From NCBI GenBank assembly GCA_963966185.1, contig CAWZYM010000307.1, positions 436,001 through 500,000 on the forward strand: 64,000 nt of DNA, read 5' to 3'. The stretch comes from Rhabditoides inermis. Lineage: Eukaryota > Nematoda > Chromadorea > Rhabditida > Rhabditidae. The position numbers and the translations under genes are program-made. The first letter of the stretch is position 1; each line of letters starts with the position of its first letter. This document shows positions 47,334 to 58,532 of the stretch, piece after piece. Below the pieces are notes generated by a model. It ran no database searches, was not told the origin of the DNA, and saw only the letters and a program-made list of their open reading frames with translations.

Positions 47334-50156
47334 CAAAGATACCTCACGGTAAATGATTGCGAATATTCGTTCAGTGACAAGAACAATGAATCCGACTGTT
47401 GCGAAATTAATCGCAGTTCCTTGCACGTAAACTATTTTATTCTGAAAATCACAATTTGAAAATTCGCAATGTTTTTTTCTAAATAAAAGTACCGATACGT
47501 CATCCAAATTTTCTGGCAAAATGAACATGAAGAATAATAATGTGAGTCTATGTGCAGTTGTCACCAGGTACGCTCCAGCAAAAACACTGATAATCAATCT
47601 GTAAAGCTATAGTAGTAGGAACTTGGTAGTAATGTAATACCTATAGTACGGATGGTATTTGGAGGTTGTATATAGATGACAGATGACGAAAAGTAGTGCA
47701 GGAACGTTGATAATCATAAGTATAATTTCTATGAAGTATAGGAGCATTCTGTACCAAACAATATCCATTCCTAGTGTTATTGTGTGTACGGACCAGGGTT
47801 TGATTCTGAAAGGGCGGGGTTGTGCACTGTATGTTATCGGCAAGAACGATAGCTGGACTGTTTATGAGAATAATAACATTTCATGACGCCTAATTTTCTC
47901 CTTACTTTACCGTTATTCACGTTATAGTTACCAAGTTGACTGTGAGAATTGCGTTCACATTAGATTAGAATAGCATTCTTGTTGCACGTAATAAATATAG
48001 GCTAACGTGCAGTTGGAAATATATTTTTATGAGGATTTTTACTATCAACTTCATTTGCTATATTCTTTTCTATTCATTCGATCAACTAACTGAAAATTAA
48101 ATTTTGGTTTTAAATCTACCCTTAATAATATCGTACGCTTGTCTGGGAACAAAATAAGTAGAACACAATGAAAAAAATGAGCAAGAAAGCAGGTTGAGAT
48201 TAAAGTTTATGCATAAGTTCAGAGCTAGCTGCAAATCATTCTGGTATAGAGTTGTGTGACTAATTATATCTTGATTAACGAAAAACGTGCTTTTGAAAAG
48301 ATTTATTATCAAGGAGATAGTTAAAATGCAATTGTATTCTATTTCTATCTGTTACGTCGTGAGAATAATGTTATCAAGAGCTGTGGAACATACTTAATCG
48401 AGTGCATATGTTGTTGAAAAGCGGCTAATATTAGTGCATTGTGTGTTCATTGGTAGTGATTGTTCATGTGTTGTTTCCAGGAGCTTTCTGGTCTAGGAGC
48501 GCGGGCGGGTATTCAGGCGAAGAGTATCGAGGAGAGGTAAAGGTTTTTCTTAAATCAAAGTCTATAATATGAAATGCAATCAATATGAATCGAAAAAAGT
48601 TCCCTACTCAAACAAGGTATGCATTTCTAATATACAAATGTTCTCAACAGCAACAAGAAGCTTTTTAAGATGATTTTCTTCATTATAACATTCAGGTGGT
48701 GGAGAGGGATTATTTTGGTTATCGAATCGCTAACAAACTGTTTGGGAGCATGGCACTGATACAATGTGTAAATGTGTTACAGTTCGTGATTTTAAGTGTG
48801 CAAGAGCAATGGTTTATGAAATTTGAAACTTTGTCGTAGATACGATGCGATTCGAGCGGCGGCGATGAGTCGATCGATAGTGTCCCTGGGGGTGGCTGTG
48901 TTCAAGAGAGGGAAGAGGAACGAGGACAAGAAGAGGGTCAGCTACACGGTGCAGGTAGGGAGAAGAGGGGGGGGGGAGAGAGAGACAGGGAGATGGAGGG
49001 GTTGCAGGTGTTCAACATTCTCTCCCTCTGCGCCCAGCCATTCACCATCGAGCCCGAGGCGATGCGGTGCCTTCTGACTCTCTTTCTTTTATTCTTCTAT
49101 TTCTTGTCTTCTTCTCGTTCTTGTCTTCATCTCTCTTTCTCTTTCTCTTTCTCTCTCGCTCTCTCTCACCACTTCCTCTCACAGCTTCCTCTCCCGCCAC
49201 TCCTTCGACTTCAACAAGTTAGTGAGGGAGGCTGTGGAGTACCAGGGAGAGACCGGCAACAACAAGGTGGGTCGGTTGTGGGGGAAGAGTATGGTATTAT
49301 GGAACTCCTTTACTCAATTGTTTATCATTGCGTGTTCAGGTAACATGTGGGTACAAAATATGTGGCTGTAATAAGTGGTGCAACGTATTTGTGATTAAAA
49401 TCAAACAAAGATTGGTAAAAGAGATACAAATGCGTATGGAACAATTCATATACAACAGACATATGTATATGAAATAACTCCTGTTTTTTTCCTGATTATT
49501 CCTGATTCATTTCATTCCTACTTGCAGCAGTGTCCTCTCCGTTCGCTGTTCCTCGAGCTTCTCTGTGCCGGCTCTCCCCTCGCACTACACAACGGAATCG
49601 TCGACCTTGCATTCCTGTTCCACCACCTGTGGGCGCCCCTCCCCGAGAAGTACGCAGAGTGGATACAGGTATCCTCCACTCCGCCCCCTTTCACCCCGCC
49701 CCCTTTCACCCCGCCCCCTTTCCAGGATCTGTCGCAGCTGTTTCCGGCGCAGTCTCCGCTAGTCGATTCCAAGTACCTGGCAGAGTACGAGAGTCGGTGG
49801 ACGACCTCGTTCCTTGAGTATGTGTTCAGGAAGTGGTGAGTGGGAGGAGGGAGGAGGGAGGAGGGAGTGGGAGGAGGGAGGAGGGAGGAGGGAGGAGGGA
49901 GGGGGAGGAGGGAGGGGGAGGAGGGAGGGGGAGGAGGGATGGATGGGGGAGAGGTGTGCTCGTTCAGCCAGCGGGAGAATGTGCGGGAGGCTGTGGCGGG
50001 GCGGGCGCACATCCGGGTCGAGTTCGATTCGGCGGAGGGGAAGATGGAGGCTGTGCGCACGGCGACAGAGCGAGTCGACTGCTCCCTCCCCGACAGTTTC
50101 CCCCATCATCAAGTTCCCTCCGATCTCAGCCAACACATCTGCCAGCAGTGGGCCGT

Positions 50157-50191
<35 letters not shown>

Positions 50192-50877
50192 TCACCCCTC
50201 TCCCTCTGCAGAGCCATGGTTTCTGTCGCGCGCTGCACGGCAAGAGGGGCTGTGACAAGCTGCACGACGTGGACTATGTGCTCGATCTGGAGGCACACAA
50301 GCAGGCCAAGGCAAGGATGGTGAGTGGTTTGTTTACTGGTTGTTATCTACTGTGTTGTTTACAGCGCCGCAAGCGTCGCTACGACTACCTTCGCATCGAG
50401 AAGCCGAAGGAAGACTGGGAGGAGGAGAGTGAGGGAGAAGAGGAAAAGGAGAAGGAGGAGAACAGGGTGACTGTGGCCGAGTGCGGACACAAGAAGCGAA
50501 TTGCTGTGAATGGTGGGTAGCGGAGGGGAGAGAGAGAGAGGGGGAAAGATGAGGAGGAAGAGAGATTGCTCCAGGTTGTCATCGTGCTGGTGTGGACGCG
50601 TTCATGACTGGCTTCGCTGTGTTGTGGCAGTGTCGGATGGGAGAGTTGACGGAGGGTCGACTCCCGGATAAGGTCATTTCAAGGATCCCCATCTCTGGTA
50701 TGTATAATTAACATTACTTCGTTTACGTGACCCGTAAGTATAGTGTGGTTGTTTGCAGGCAAGCCGCACCCTCTTCTCATTCAGCCGAGTCAGTTCTCCG
50801 TCCATTCGACCGAGCACGAGAAGAGATTCGTGGAGGTGGAGAAGGAGAGAAGGAGGAGGGAGCAGATGGAACAGTGA
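45724..50877 (+). CDS. toe-1: TOE1-type 3' exonuclease (DEDD deadenylase with CCCH finger)
   Basis: TOE1 trims poly(A) or oligo(A) tails of snRNAs and other small RNAs in the nucleus. The protein starts MVSRPQVKGKSGKARLEE. Then come ENFDKIWPYLIVSIKAGTLV and AVDL joined to ELSGLGAR (the DxE site), RSIVSLGVAVFKR, SLFLELLCAGSPLALHNGIV (next Asp), DSKYLAEYESRW (last Asp), SHGFCRALHGKRGCDKLHDV (CCCH finger), a basic/acidic stretch, and HRAGVDAFMTGFAVLW. All four metal-binding acids look present. The intron from 45938 to 48480 is about 2.5 kb, AT-rich, and holds an antisense chemoreceptor gene. The gene converges on the PTP-like gene, with 270 bases between stops. Confidence 0.93.
46478..47768 (-). 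CDS. serpentine chemoreceptor (Sra-superfamily-like) nested in a TOE1 intron
   Basis: Exons in phase give seven likely membrane segments: MLLYFIEIILMIINVPALLF; SVFAGAYLVTTAHRLTLLFF; IVYVQGTAINFATVGFIVLV followed by ERIFAIIY; ELMIAPIGFIVILVPQ; AIDFGQWLGFSLLLLISQTT; STQLILPFIINEFLCRI; VYIMLILYSIFFTD. ERIFAI after helix 3, and KLSDRF followed by QN before helix 6, match the Sra/Srab/Sre group of nematode chemoreceptors. The start used is MDIVWYR at 47768. The intron between helices 3 and 4 contains the AT microsatellite. The last exons (about 46478-46597) are less certain. The AT-rich codon use is unlike TOE1 around it. It may be silent or sensory-neuron specific; the sequence does not say. Confidence 0.7.
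47249..47331. repeat. AT microsatellite
   Basis: About 41 AT units in an intron of the nested chemoreceptor gene. The flanks to about 48450 are AT-rich and otherwise unassigned, with an unclear minus-strand frame around 48100-48312. Confidence 0.97.
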
Positions 50878-51145
50878 GGAGCAGTGGAAGTGAGAGGAAC
50901 ATGTTAGTATTGATTTGGTCTCATAGGCATTCCGGTTGTTATGTTGCTATTGTGAATTGAATAATTGTTATGATTGAACTATTTTTTGTTGAAGGCGATG
51001 AATTTTTCTCCACGATTTATTCCATCAAACGAACTGCGAATCATGGCACTACGAAAACACGATTTGCTATTTTTAAGTACAAAGTTGTTTTGGGTTTTGT
51101 GAGGTTTTTGTGTAAGTTGTAAGGAATGTGTGAGTGGGAGAGACT

Positions 51146-53091
51146 TCAGTACTCCTGATACAGCTGACAGAGGGGCCTGTATTTCTCCGCATACCGAGCT
51201 TGCACCTGTGAATACAGTAATCAATCATCGGTATGCCTCCATTCATACCTTCTTGTACTTGTCCATAGTCTCCGGCTTGTTCACAGAAATGATCGCAGCG
51301 AGCACCTGGAATCAATCAATAACCAGAATGCTCGATCAATAGATAATGTAGGACCTGGTTGGAGAGAATATGTTCGAGTAGTGCCATGTATATGAAGGCA
51401 TGTTGAGCAGGCGTCTGAACAGCGTGCATCCTAAAAGTAAACAATATATACTGATAATAAGGTAAACAACCGGTAAACAAAGTACCTGGAGTCGCGAGTG
51501 CGAATGACAGCGTCGTAGACTGAGATCTTGGTGAAGTTGTCACTGTGAAGGCGGTAATGTGCGAGCTAGAAAATGTTTGAATAAACTAGAACATAAACAA
51601 ATAGGTTTTATATCTAATGAATGATAAACAATCCATATCAAATCATTAGCAATATTTGGCAAAAGATCTGATCAGAGTGGGATTCGAACCCACGCCTCCG
51701 AAGAGACTGGTGCCTTAAACCAGCGCCTTAGACCGCTCGGCCATCTGACCACGAGAGCAAAAGGAGTAGAATAGAAAACGTTGCGGGAGATACTTTGCGG
51801 AGAAAGTACGATGCGAAAAACAAACCCTTTGCGGAAGAGATATTATGATTGCTTATGTTTATCATAATTTATCATACTACATACTACCTCAAATGCAGCG
51901 TACGTTCCCGCCCGGCCGGCGCCCGAAAGACTCATTATCACATGAGGAGAGTCATAGCGACTGAAAAGAGAAGTGGAAGATGAGAAGGGAAGAGGAGAGT
52001 GGAGAAGGAGCTGACCGGAAGAGGGACTGGATCTGCCATATCTCGAGCATGTTGTTCGGCTGAAGAGCATGCGGCCAGTCCGAGTGATGGTGCAAGTGAA
52101 CGAAGCTCAACATCAACCTCTGATCTACCAACAACCACTGATCTACCTTTGCTTGTCCTGGAACTTGATAGACATGACACGAAGAGTCCACGTATCCGAG
52201 AACTGGAAACAAACAAGTAAACAACTCGAGTAAACAACCAATCATTACCTCTATGCGCTTTACTTCAGAGACACGAAGGTGGTTCGCGTAGTGAATGAAG
52301 TCACTAGAAACAATCAATAAGTCGATATCGATCGATACTCACTTCTTGTCAGGGAAGGTTCCAGGCTGCACGAACTGACTCCACTCGAACTTGGTCAGAA
52401 ACAGAAGCACACCTGAGTATCGATCAGTTATCGATTGATTGGGAGGAGAGGAGTGACTGACCCTTGACGTTGTTCTCGAGAAGCATGTGCCAGAAGTCAC
52501 ACGCAGTGTTCGCCATAGGAAGCTGGGTCAGGATAGCCTACAATCAACATGTCTCCCTCTTCCTCCTCCTCTCATCTCTCATCTCTCATCTCTCCCTCTC
52601 TCACACACATCTCTCTCTCATCTCTCCCTCTCTCTCCCTCCCTCCCTTTCTCTCCCTCTCTCTACCTTGTTATCGTTGTACACATTGAGCCAGTTGGCAT
52701 GAATGATGAATGTACTCCTCCCCATGAGCATTCTCCAGATTCACTCTCGTTTGGTCGATGCACACGATGTCTGCAAGGATACGTTGGATACAGTAACCCC
52801 ATTTCATGTACCGTACCCTCGAATCGGTTCTTGTCCGGGTTGTGGTCGAAGTCGATTCGAGTCGCAGCAACGGGCAAATGGCTTCGAATGTGCTTGAACT
52901 CTCCAGCCATTGCATCGATCCCATCTGGAAACAAACAAGTGATGACGTCATCGGTAAACAACGTACTCTCAACACAGTCATTGACAAATTTCTTGACTTT
53001 GTCGAAGTAACGAGTTGGAGTCTCAATGGGTGCACAGGCCGGGGAAGGAGAAACGACACACTTCACGGTCAGGTCGTCCTAGAGAGGGTTC

Positions 53092-53181
<90 letters not shown>

Positions 53182-53403
53182 AGGAGAAGAAGAGAGAGGG
53201 GAGAGAGAGAAGGGGGAGAGAGAAGGGGAAAGAGATCTGAGAAGAGAGATGCATACTGACTGCAATGTTGGAGCTTTTGCTGCTTGCGAGAGGTCCGTCC
53301 TTCTTGGGAGAAGTGGCGCGGTTGTCGGTTGTCGAAGCAGTGTTCGACGTCTGAAATCGTCTCTTTCTTTCTCTCCCTCTCTCTTTCTCTTTCCTTTTCT
53401 CTT

Positions 53404-53437
<34 letters not shown>

Positions 53438-54597
53438 TCCCTCTCACTCTCCTCTACTCACCGATGACACGCTGTTCGAAGTAGAGCTGTTACTCGAGTT
53501 ACTCGAGTTACTCGATACGTGGTTCTTGGGAGAAGAGAAGTTAGTCGCAAACGTGGAAGGAGGCCCAGTCGTCCCAGTCGAAGTGCCTGAAAACACTAAC
53601 TGATCTACCTTCGCCCACTGATCTACCCACTGATCTACCCACCAGAGAGGGCGGAAGTGCCGACAGAAGTGTTGCTGGAACTCTCCTGTGCAGAGGGAGG
53701 GAGATTCATGGGAGGAGCAGGAGCAGACCGGGCGGGCGGAGGGTCCTGTGGAGCAGTGGGAGCAGCCAGTGGAGCAGTGGGCTGGGGAACGGGAGTGGGC
53801 AGAGCAACGCCAGAAGGGGCGTCTCCCAGAGGCACTGCGATGGGCGCCCGAGGAGCTCCCTCCTTCTCCTCCGGACTAGCCTTCTGAAATGGATGACGAA
53901 CAGATGACGTCATCTGAGTCATCACCGCACCTTTCGATACTCCTTGTGCGGCTGACCGGTCGGGTGGATCTGAAGACAAAAACATAACGACGTTTCAGTC
54001 TACAGTATTCCTAATTACAGGATCGTTGTTGTGTTTCTTGCTCTTTTTAGTCTTTTTGTGAGTCTTCCTAGGCTTCGAGCCGTCTTTCACAAGCTGGATT
54101 CCCTGGAATACGGTAGGTACAGTAACCGTCATAGTACGGTAGCTACAGTAATCCTCGTACCTCCTCGTTCCGATCCTCATGTTTCTCCTTGTCTTTCTTG
54201 TGGTGTTTGCCAGTCCTCTCGCTGTTGCGCCTGGAAACGGTAAGGTATACTGTATTCTACAGTAATCTATGTGTATTGTAAGCTACCGTATTCCTCACTT
54301 GTGTCCATACGTCTCCTTCTTGTGTTTCTTGGCTTTCTTCTTCTTCTTATCCTTCTCGTGCTTCCGCTTCTCTGTCGAATGGTGCTGAAAAGATGAAGTT
54401 AGGTTAGGAATAAATGAAAAGACATATAAAGAGTGATGGGTGATGAAGGGAAAACGATACAAGGGAGAGAGAGAGGGGAAGGGAGGGGAGAGGGGAGAGA
54501 GAGGGGAGAAAGAGAAGGGGGAGGGAAAGGGAGAGAAATGAGGGTTGAGAGAGGGGGGGGGGAGGGAGAGGGATGAGAGAGAGCCACTCACCCCCAT
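51146..54597 (-). CDS. protein tyrosine phosphatase-like protein, predicted inactive
   Basis: The N-terminal exons are Lys/His rich (STEKRKHEKDKKKKK), then Pro/Ala rich and Ser/Asn rich, with no known domain. The phosphatase domain starts near 53070. It has DHNPDKNRFEG (usual NPxKNR(F/Y)), EEYIHANW in place of (N/D)YINAN, TQLPMANTACDFWHML, and QWLLVDQRLMLSFVHLHHHS before DWPH. The active loop reads VIMSLSGAGRAGTYAAFE. Aligned with the usual VHCSAGxGRTGTF, the catalytic Cys is Ser (codon 51930-51932) and the WPD Asp is His. The Arg of the loop is kept. It is therefore probably a phosphotyrosine-binding pseudophosphatase. Nematodes have many such members. A tRNA lies in an intron, and a GA tract (53095-53175) splits the linker from the domain. 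Confidence 0.85.
51669..51750 (-). tRNA. tRNA-Leu (AAG anticodon)
   Basis: The minus strand reads GGTCAGATGGCCGAGCGGTC, then anticodon stem CTGGT with loop TTAAGGC and ACCAG (anticodon AAG), a class II variable arm (TCTCTTCGGAGGC), the T arm GGGTTCGAATCCC and the closing acceptor TCTGATCA. The seven-pair acceptor stem has one G-T pair. It lies in an intron of the PTP-like gene, same strand. Confidence 0.95.
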
Positions 54598-54599
54598 GG

Positions 54600-54872
54600 T
54601 TGCGTGGCAGACTGACGATGTTTCGAATCCGGGGAGAGCGTCATTTTCGAGAATGGTCTAGACAACTGGCAGAAATCGGCACTTCTGTCTGAAAATTATT
54701 CTGTTTGGAAATGAACAAAAAAGTGCTCTTGCCAACATATGGAAACATCCAGTTCACCCAATAGTTTCACTCAGTATGGTCAGAACCAGCGAGTTAGCCC
54801 TTGGCTGTGAACCAAGCAGCCGGCGGATGGTGGTTGACATGGCTCTACCTTTTATAGTACTGCGTCTCTGTG

Positions 54873-54919
<47 letters not shown>

Positions 54920-55460
54920 ACAGCGCATTTTCTGGACTTTCTGGTTGTGAGTTTTTTTATCCAGCATATCAGGATAAACAGAACTATGTCACTCGGTGAC
55001 TTCGAGTGGTGGATGATAGAACGTAGAAACTGTGAAACAGACATGAACGACCAATGTAAAACCAGTGAGGGGTAAGAGAACTTGGCTTCAGAACAACATA
55101 GGGGTGCGGTTTAGGGTACGAGCGTATAGAGTGTGAACTTATGCAGGGCTCGATCCTATCCCAGATCAAGTCTGGTGCGAAGAATGTGGAGATGGTAGAT
55201 GGACAACAAGCCGTGTTTCGCGAATCTAACTGTTCACATTATTTTGGTCGCATAACTGCTGCACTAACATTTTTCGCACCTGTTTTCTGGAAGTGAGCGG
55301 TATTTGAATGCTCATTATGATACGTCACTAAATATGCGATGCATGTCTTCGTTCGTATTCGATAGCGAACAATAAACAATACAATACATCTGTGAACTGT
55401 GATTGTCTAACGTTCTTACACGATACTTGGACTGGATAACGTTTGTTGGACTGGAATTGG
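54600..55460. other. intergenic region between divergent genes, with a GA tract
   Basis: It holds a GA run at about 54878-54915 and no supported exon chain. It separates the starts of the PTP-like gene (-) and the collagen gene (+). Confidence 0.6.
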
Positions 55461-55463
55461 ACA

Positions 55464-56650
55464 ATGATAGAAAGGGAAACGCCCCCAGGCGAGAGTGCAC
55501 TTTTTCAGGTATTACTGTTGTGTGTGAGTAGTATATAATGTGGTGTTGTGTGAGTGGGGGCATGTTGTCTGTGTGACAGATTGGAATGACTCGTGTATTG
55601 GTTGGAGTGGCAGCCGCCAGCTGTGGACTCACTGTCCTCGCTGCTCTCGCCGCACTAGCAAGCATTGCCATCGATGCAAACGACTTCTTCCAACAACAGA
55701 AGGCAGACATGAGAGAGTTCAAGGTATGTCCTCCCTCCCTCTCTTTCTCTCTCCCTCTCTCTCACCCCCCCTCTCTCCCTCCCTCCCTCTCTCACCCTCC
55801 CTCTCTCCCTCCATGACTGTCTGTTCAGGAGTATGCGGACGCAGCGTGGTCTGAGATGATGTTGGTCAACTCTGTGGCTGGTCGCAGCTCTCGCGCCTCC
55901 GGTTTCTCGCACCATAAGAAATCTATGCGTTCGCATCACAAGAGGGCCAATGCTGGGCAGTGCAACTGTTCTGCTGGTGCGAACAACTGCCCGCCTGGAC
56001 CTGCCGGGCCTCCCGGAGCCAAGGGACACGACGGAGAGAACGGACAGCCCGGACAGCCCGGACAGCCCGGAAACGCCGGACTCGCTGTTGCCAACCAGAA
56101 GAACAACGAGTGCATCAAGTGCCCCGCCGGACCTGCCGGACCTCCTGGACCCGCTGGACCCGCCGGACCCGCCGGACCTCCTGGAAACGACGGACAGCCC
56201 GGAAGCTCCGGACGCTCCGGACAGCCTGGACCGGCTGGAGCCTTGGGAGACGCCGGAGCGGCCGGACAGCCCGGACAGGCCGGAGCTGCTGGAGTGGCGG
56301 GAAAGGCTGGCAAGAAGGGGCGGGCGGCGCCCGGAGCTGCCGGAGCCCCTGGAAAGGCAGGAGCCGCCGGAGCGCCCGGACCGGCTGGCCAGAACGGCGC
56401 CCCTGGACAGGCGGGAGCGGCGGGGCCGGCGGGACGGGCTGGGCAGCCGGGAGCCCCTGGATTGGACGGAGCAGCGGGAGTGGCCGGAGAGGCCGGAGGC
56501 CCCGGAGCAGACGCCGCATACTGTCCTTGTCCCTCCAGGTCGGGAGAAGGAGCAGTGCAGCAGGAGCAGCACTCTGCCACCGGAGGCTACAGGCACAAGA
56601 GGAGAAGGAGCAGCAGCAAGAGGAAGGTCGTCCGCGTCAGCAAGGCATAA
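55464..56650 (+). CDS. nematode cuticle collagen
   Basis: A structural protein of the exoskeleton. Exon 1 may start at 55464 ([15 protein letters not shown]), joining in phase to [19 protein letters not shown] shorter start at 55586 is possible. The N-terminal hydrophobic segment ([20 protein letters not shown]) and the following [17 protein letters not shown], then SEMM, fit the cuticle collagen N-terminal domain. KSMRSHHKR is a likely furin-type cut site. Cys-flanked Gly-X-Y blocks follow: [10 protein letters not shown], a block of about 13 triplets, an interruption with CIKCPAG, then about 45 triplets, and CPCP. Many triplets are Gly-Ala-Ala or Gly-Ala-Gly-like and few are Gly-Pro-Pro. The C-terminal tail is unusually basic ([15 protein letters not shown]). 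AATAAA is at 56702-56707. Confidence 0.95.
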
Positions 56651-56701
56651 GCACACCCTTTCTGTACAATCCGTCGTTTCTCTTATGTACAAACTTCACA
56701 C

Positions 56702-56707
56702 AATAAA
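56702..56707 (+). other. poly(A) signal of the collagen gene
   Basis: AATAAA lies 52 bases after the collagen stop codon. Confidence 0.75.
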
Positions 56708-56899
56708 CTTCTTGAAACAGTCTCGACTCCACATTTGATGAAACTTGTCAGTCTCAGTAAACGTGCGAAATGCTCCCAATCGCTCAATCTAGACCATTTT
56801 TTTCCAATTCGCCTCTTCTGATAATTATGCAAATGTGAGTTTTCGTTTGTCCTTCACCGACCGCCCTGTCATCTGTCATTTGACCTTTCCCTGTTTCGA

Positions 56900-58323
56900 A
56901 TGAAGGGTGTCCCGTGGTGCCTTCTTCTTTTACTCCTTCTACTACACACTGGTCCCTGCGGAGTGAGCATCCCTTCTGTCTTCCTCTCACCTCCTACCCA
57001 TTCACCTATCCCTTCTCTCATCTTTTTCAGACCTCGAATCCTGCCATGGATGATGCCGAAATAGCAGAAATCCTCCAGAATATGGAGCACAATCGGCAGT
57101 TGGATCAGAGTGAGTCTCTCTTCTCGCTCCCCTTTCACCACCTTTTCTCGTTTTCCAGAAATGAACGTGCGATATCTCACTCGTTTCTTCGGTATAGCCC
57201 TTGTCTCTGTTCAGTTCACAGTCGCCATGTTTTACCTGGTACAGTACTACCTACTACCGTATACCCAAACCAATTTCAGTTCCACAGTGTTGTCTATCTC
57301 CGTTTGATTCGCCGCTATGGTCGACTAGACATCGAAACTATCTCGCCACATACTGTGCCTAAAGATAAGGTATGTTTATAAGTTTTTGTCTCTTTTTTAA
57401 CCATCACGTTTCAGAAGACAACTGCGTCTCGGGAGACGGGAGCGAAGCAAGAGTTCAGTACGAATGATCTAGAAGAGAAGCCGTTTGGAACACCAAGAAC
57501 ATCGGCTGAGGTTGTAGCCAACGCACCCAACAACCACTCCAAAGAACCTTCCAAGATACTCTCCATGAAACTACAATCCAAGGATCTCTCCATAAAACGA
57601 TCCATCGAATCAAAGGCCTCGAAAAAAGTTCGCAAGGAGAAACAATCAGCGAAGCGGTCCAAGGAAGCTGCTGGTCCCTCGAACAAGGGACCTAGACAGT
57701 GGTCTGTGATGCAGAAATTGGAACAAAACACTGAGGGGCAGAACAAACCTCTGAAGAGCCACAAGAAAAGCGCCCGCCATCCAAGGTCCAATAACGACCC
57801 ATTGGGACATCTGGAGAAGACACAGGTAGCAATCGATACCTTATCGAGAATCAATCGATACTTACAGCAAGTAGAGGATGAGAACATCAAGGGACCCGCA
57901 ATGCCACGAGCCAAGAAGGGATACCACGAAGACGAACTCGACGAAATGGTATCGATCGATAAGTGATCGATATAGTGAGTATTGATTGTAGGAGAACTTC
58001 CTGGAGAACGATATGAAGTCGGGAAGACAGAATGGGAAGACAGTGGATGACACAGTGGAGACATGTCCGAATGGGGAGGAGACTCGCTGTGTGGGTGCGG
58101 GAGATGCGAGTTGCAAGAAGACATCCGCCCGCTCTCACACAACCAACTGCTCCAAGCCCACCAACACTGACTGCTCCCTCGTCACCATAGCACCCAGCCA
58201 GTGTACCTCCACGGTCAGTCAGCACACGCTGTGACGTCATCGACGATGAGTCATGCTATATGACACTTTTCGTTTCAGAGCAATTTCTCTACATTTACTA
58301 TCGACTCCAATACCAAGCAGTGA
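56900..58323 (+). CDS. novel single-pass membrane protein B, paralog of the gene at 28.5 kb
   Basis: Exon 1 (56900-56962) encodes a clear signal peptide, [20 protein letters not shown]. Exon 2 (57031-57109) gives TSNPAMDDAEIAEILQNMEH. Exon 3 has the helix FFGIALVSVQFTVAMFYL, and exon 4 has FHSVVYLRLIRRYGRLDIET. Exon 5 has QEFSTNDLEEKPFGTP and a Lys-rich region with SKDLSIKRS. Exon 6 has MPRAKKGYHEDELDEM. The Cys-rich end includes CPNGEETRCVG and NCSKPTNTDCSLV, and the last exon is SNFSTFTIDSNTKQ. Exon order and motifs follow copy A almost one to one, with the helix and YLRLIRRYGRLDIET the most conserved. Function unknown. Acidic and basic runs make the region after the helix probably disordered. 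Confidence 0.82.
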
Positions 58324-58532
58324 ACCTAATTAAAACACCTCAAGCTGTCAAGCCTTATTAAATCAGTGTTTCTGTGTATATCATTAATTTCATTATACTC
58401 CTGCTAGATAAACATTTTGACTTATTGATCAACAATACGTTTATTTCACTCAACCACATTCATAAATACGTTACGATGATACAACTTTACAATAGCATAA
58501 CGATAACAAAAGGAGACCACTGCTTCGTCCGC

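Noticed and set aside
55936..56580. Long proline/alanine-rich frames on the opposite strand and other frames of the collagen exon
   Set aside because: These arise from the Gly-X-Y codon pattern of the real collagen frame.
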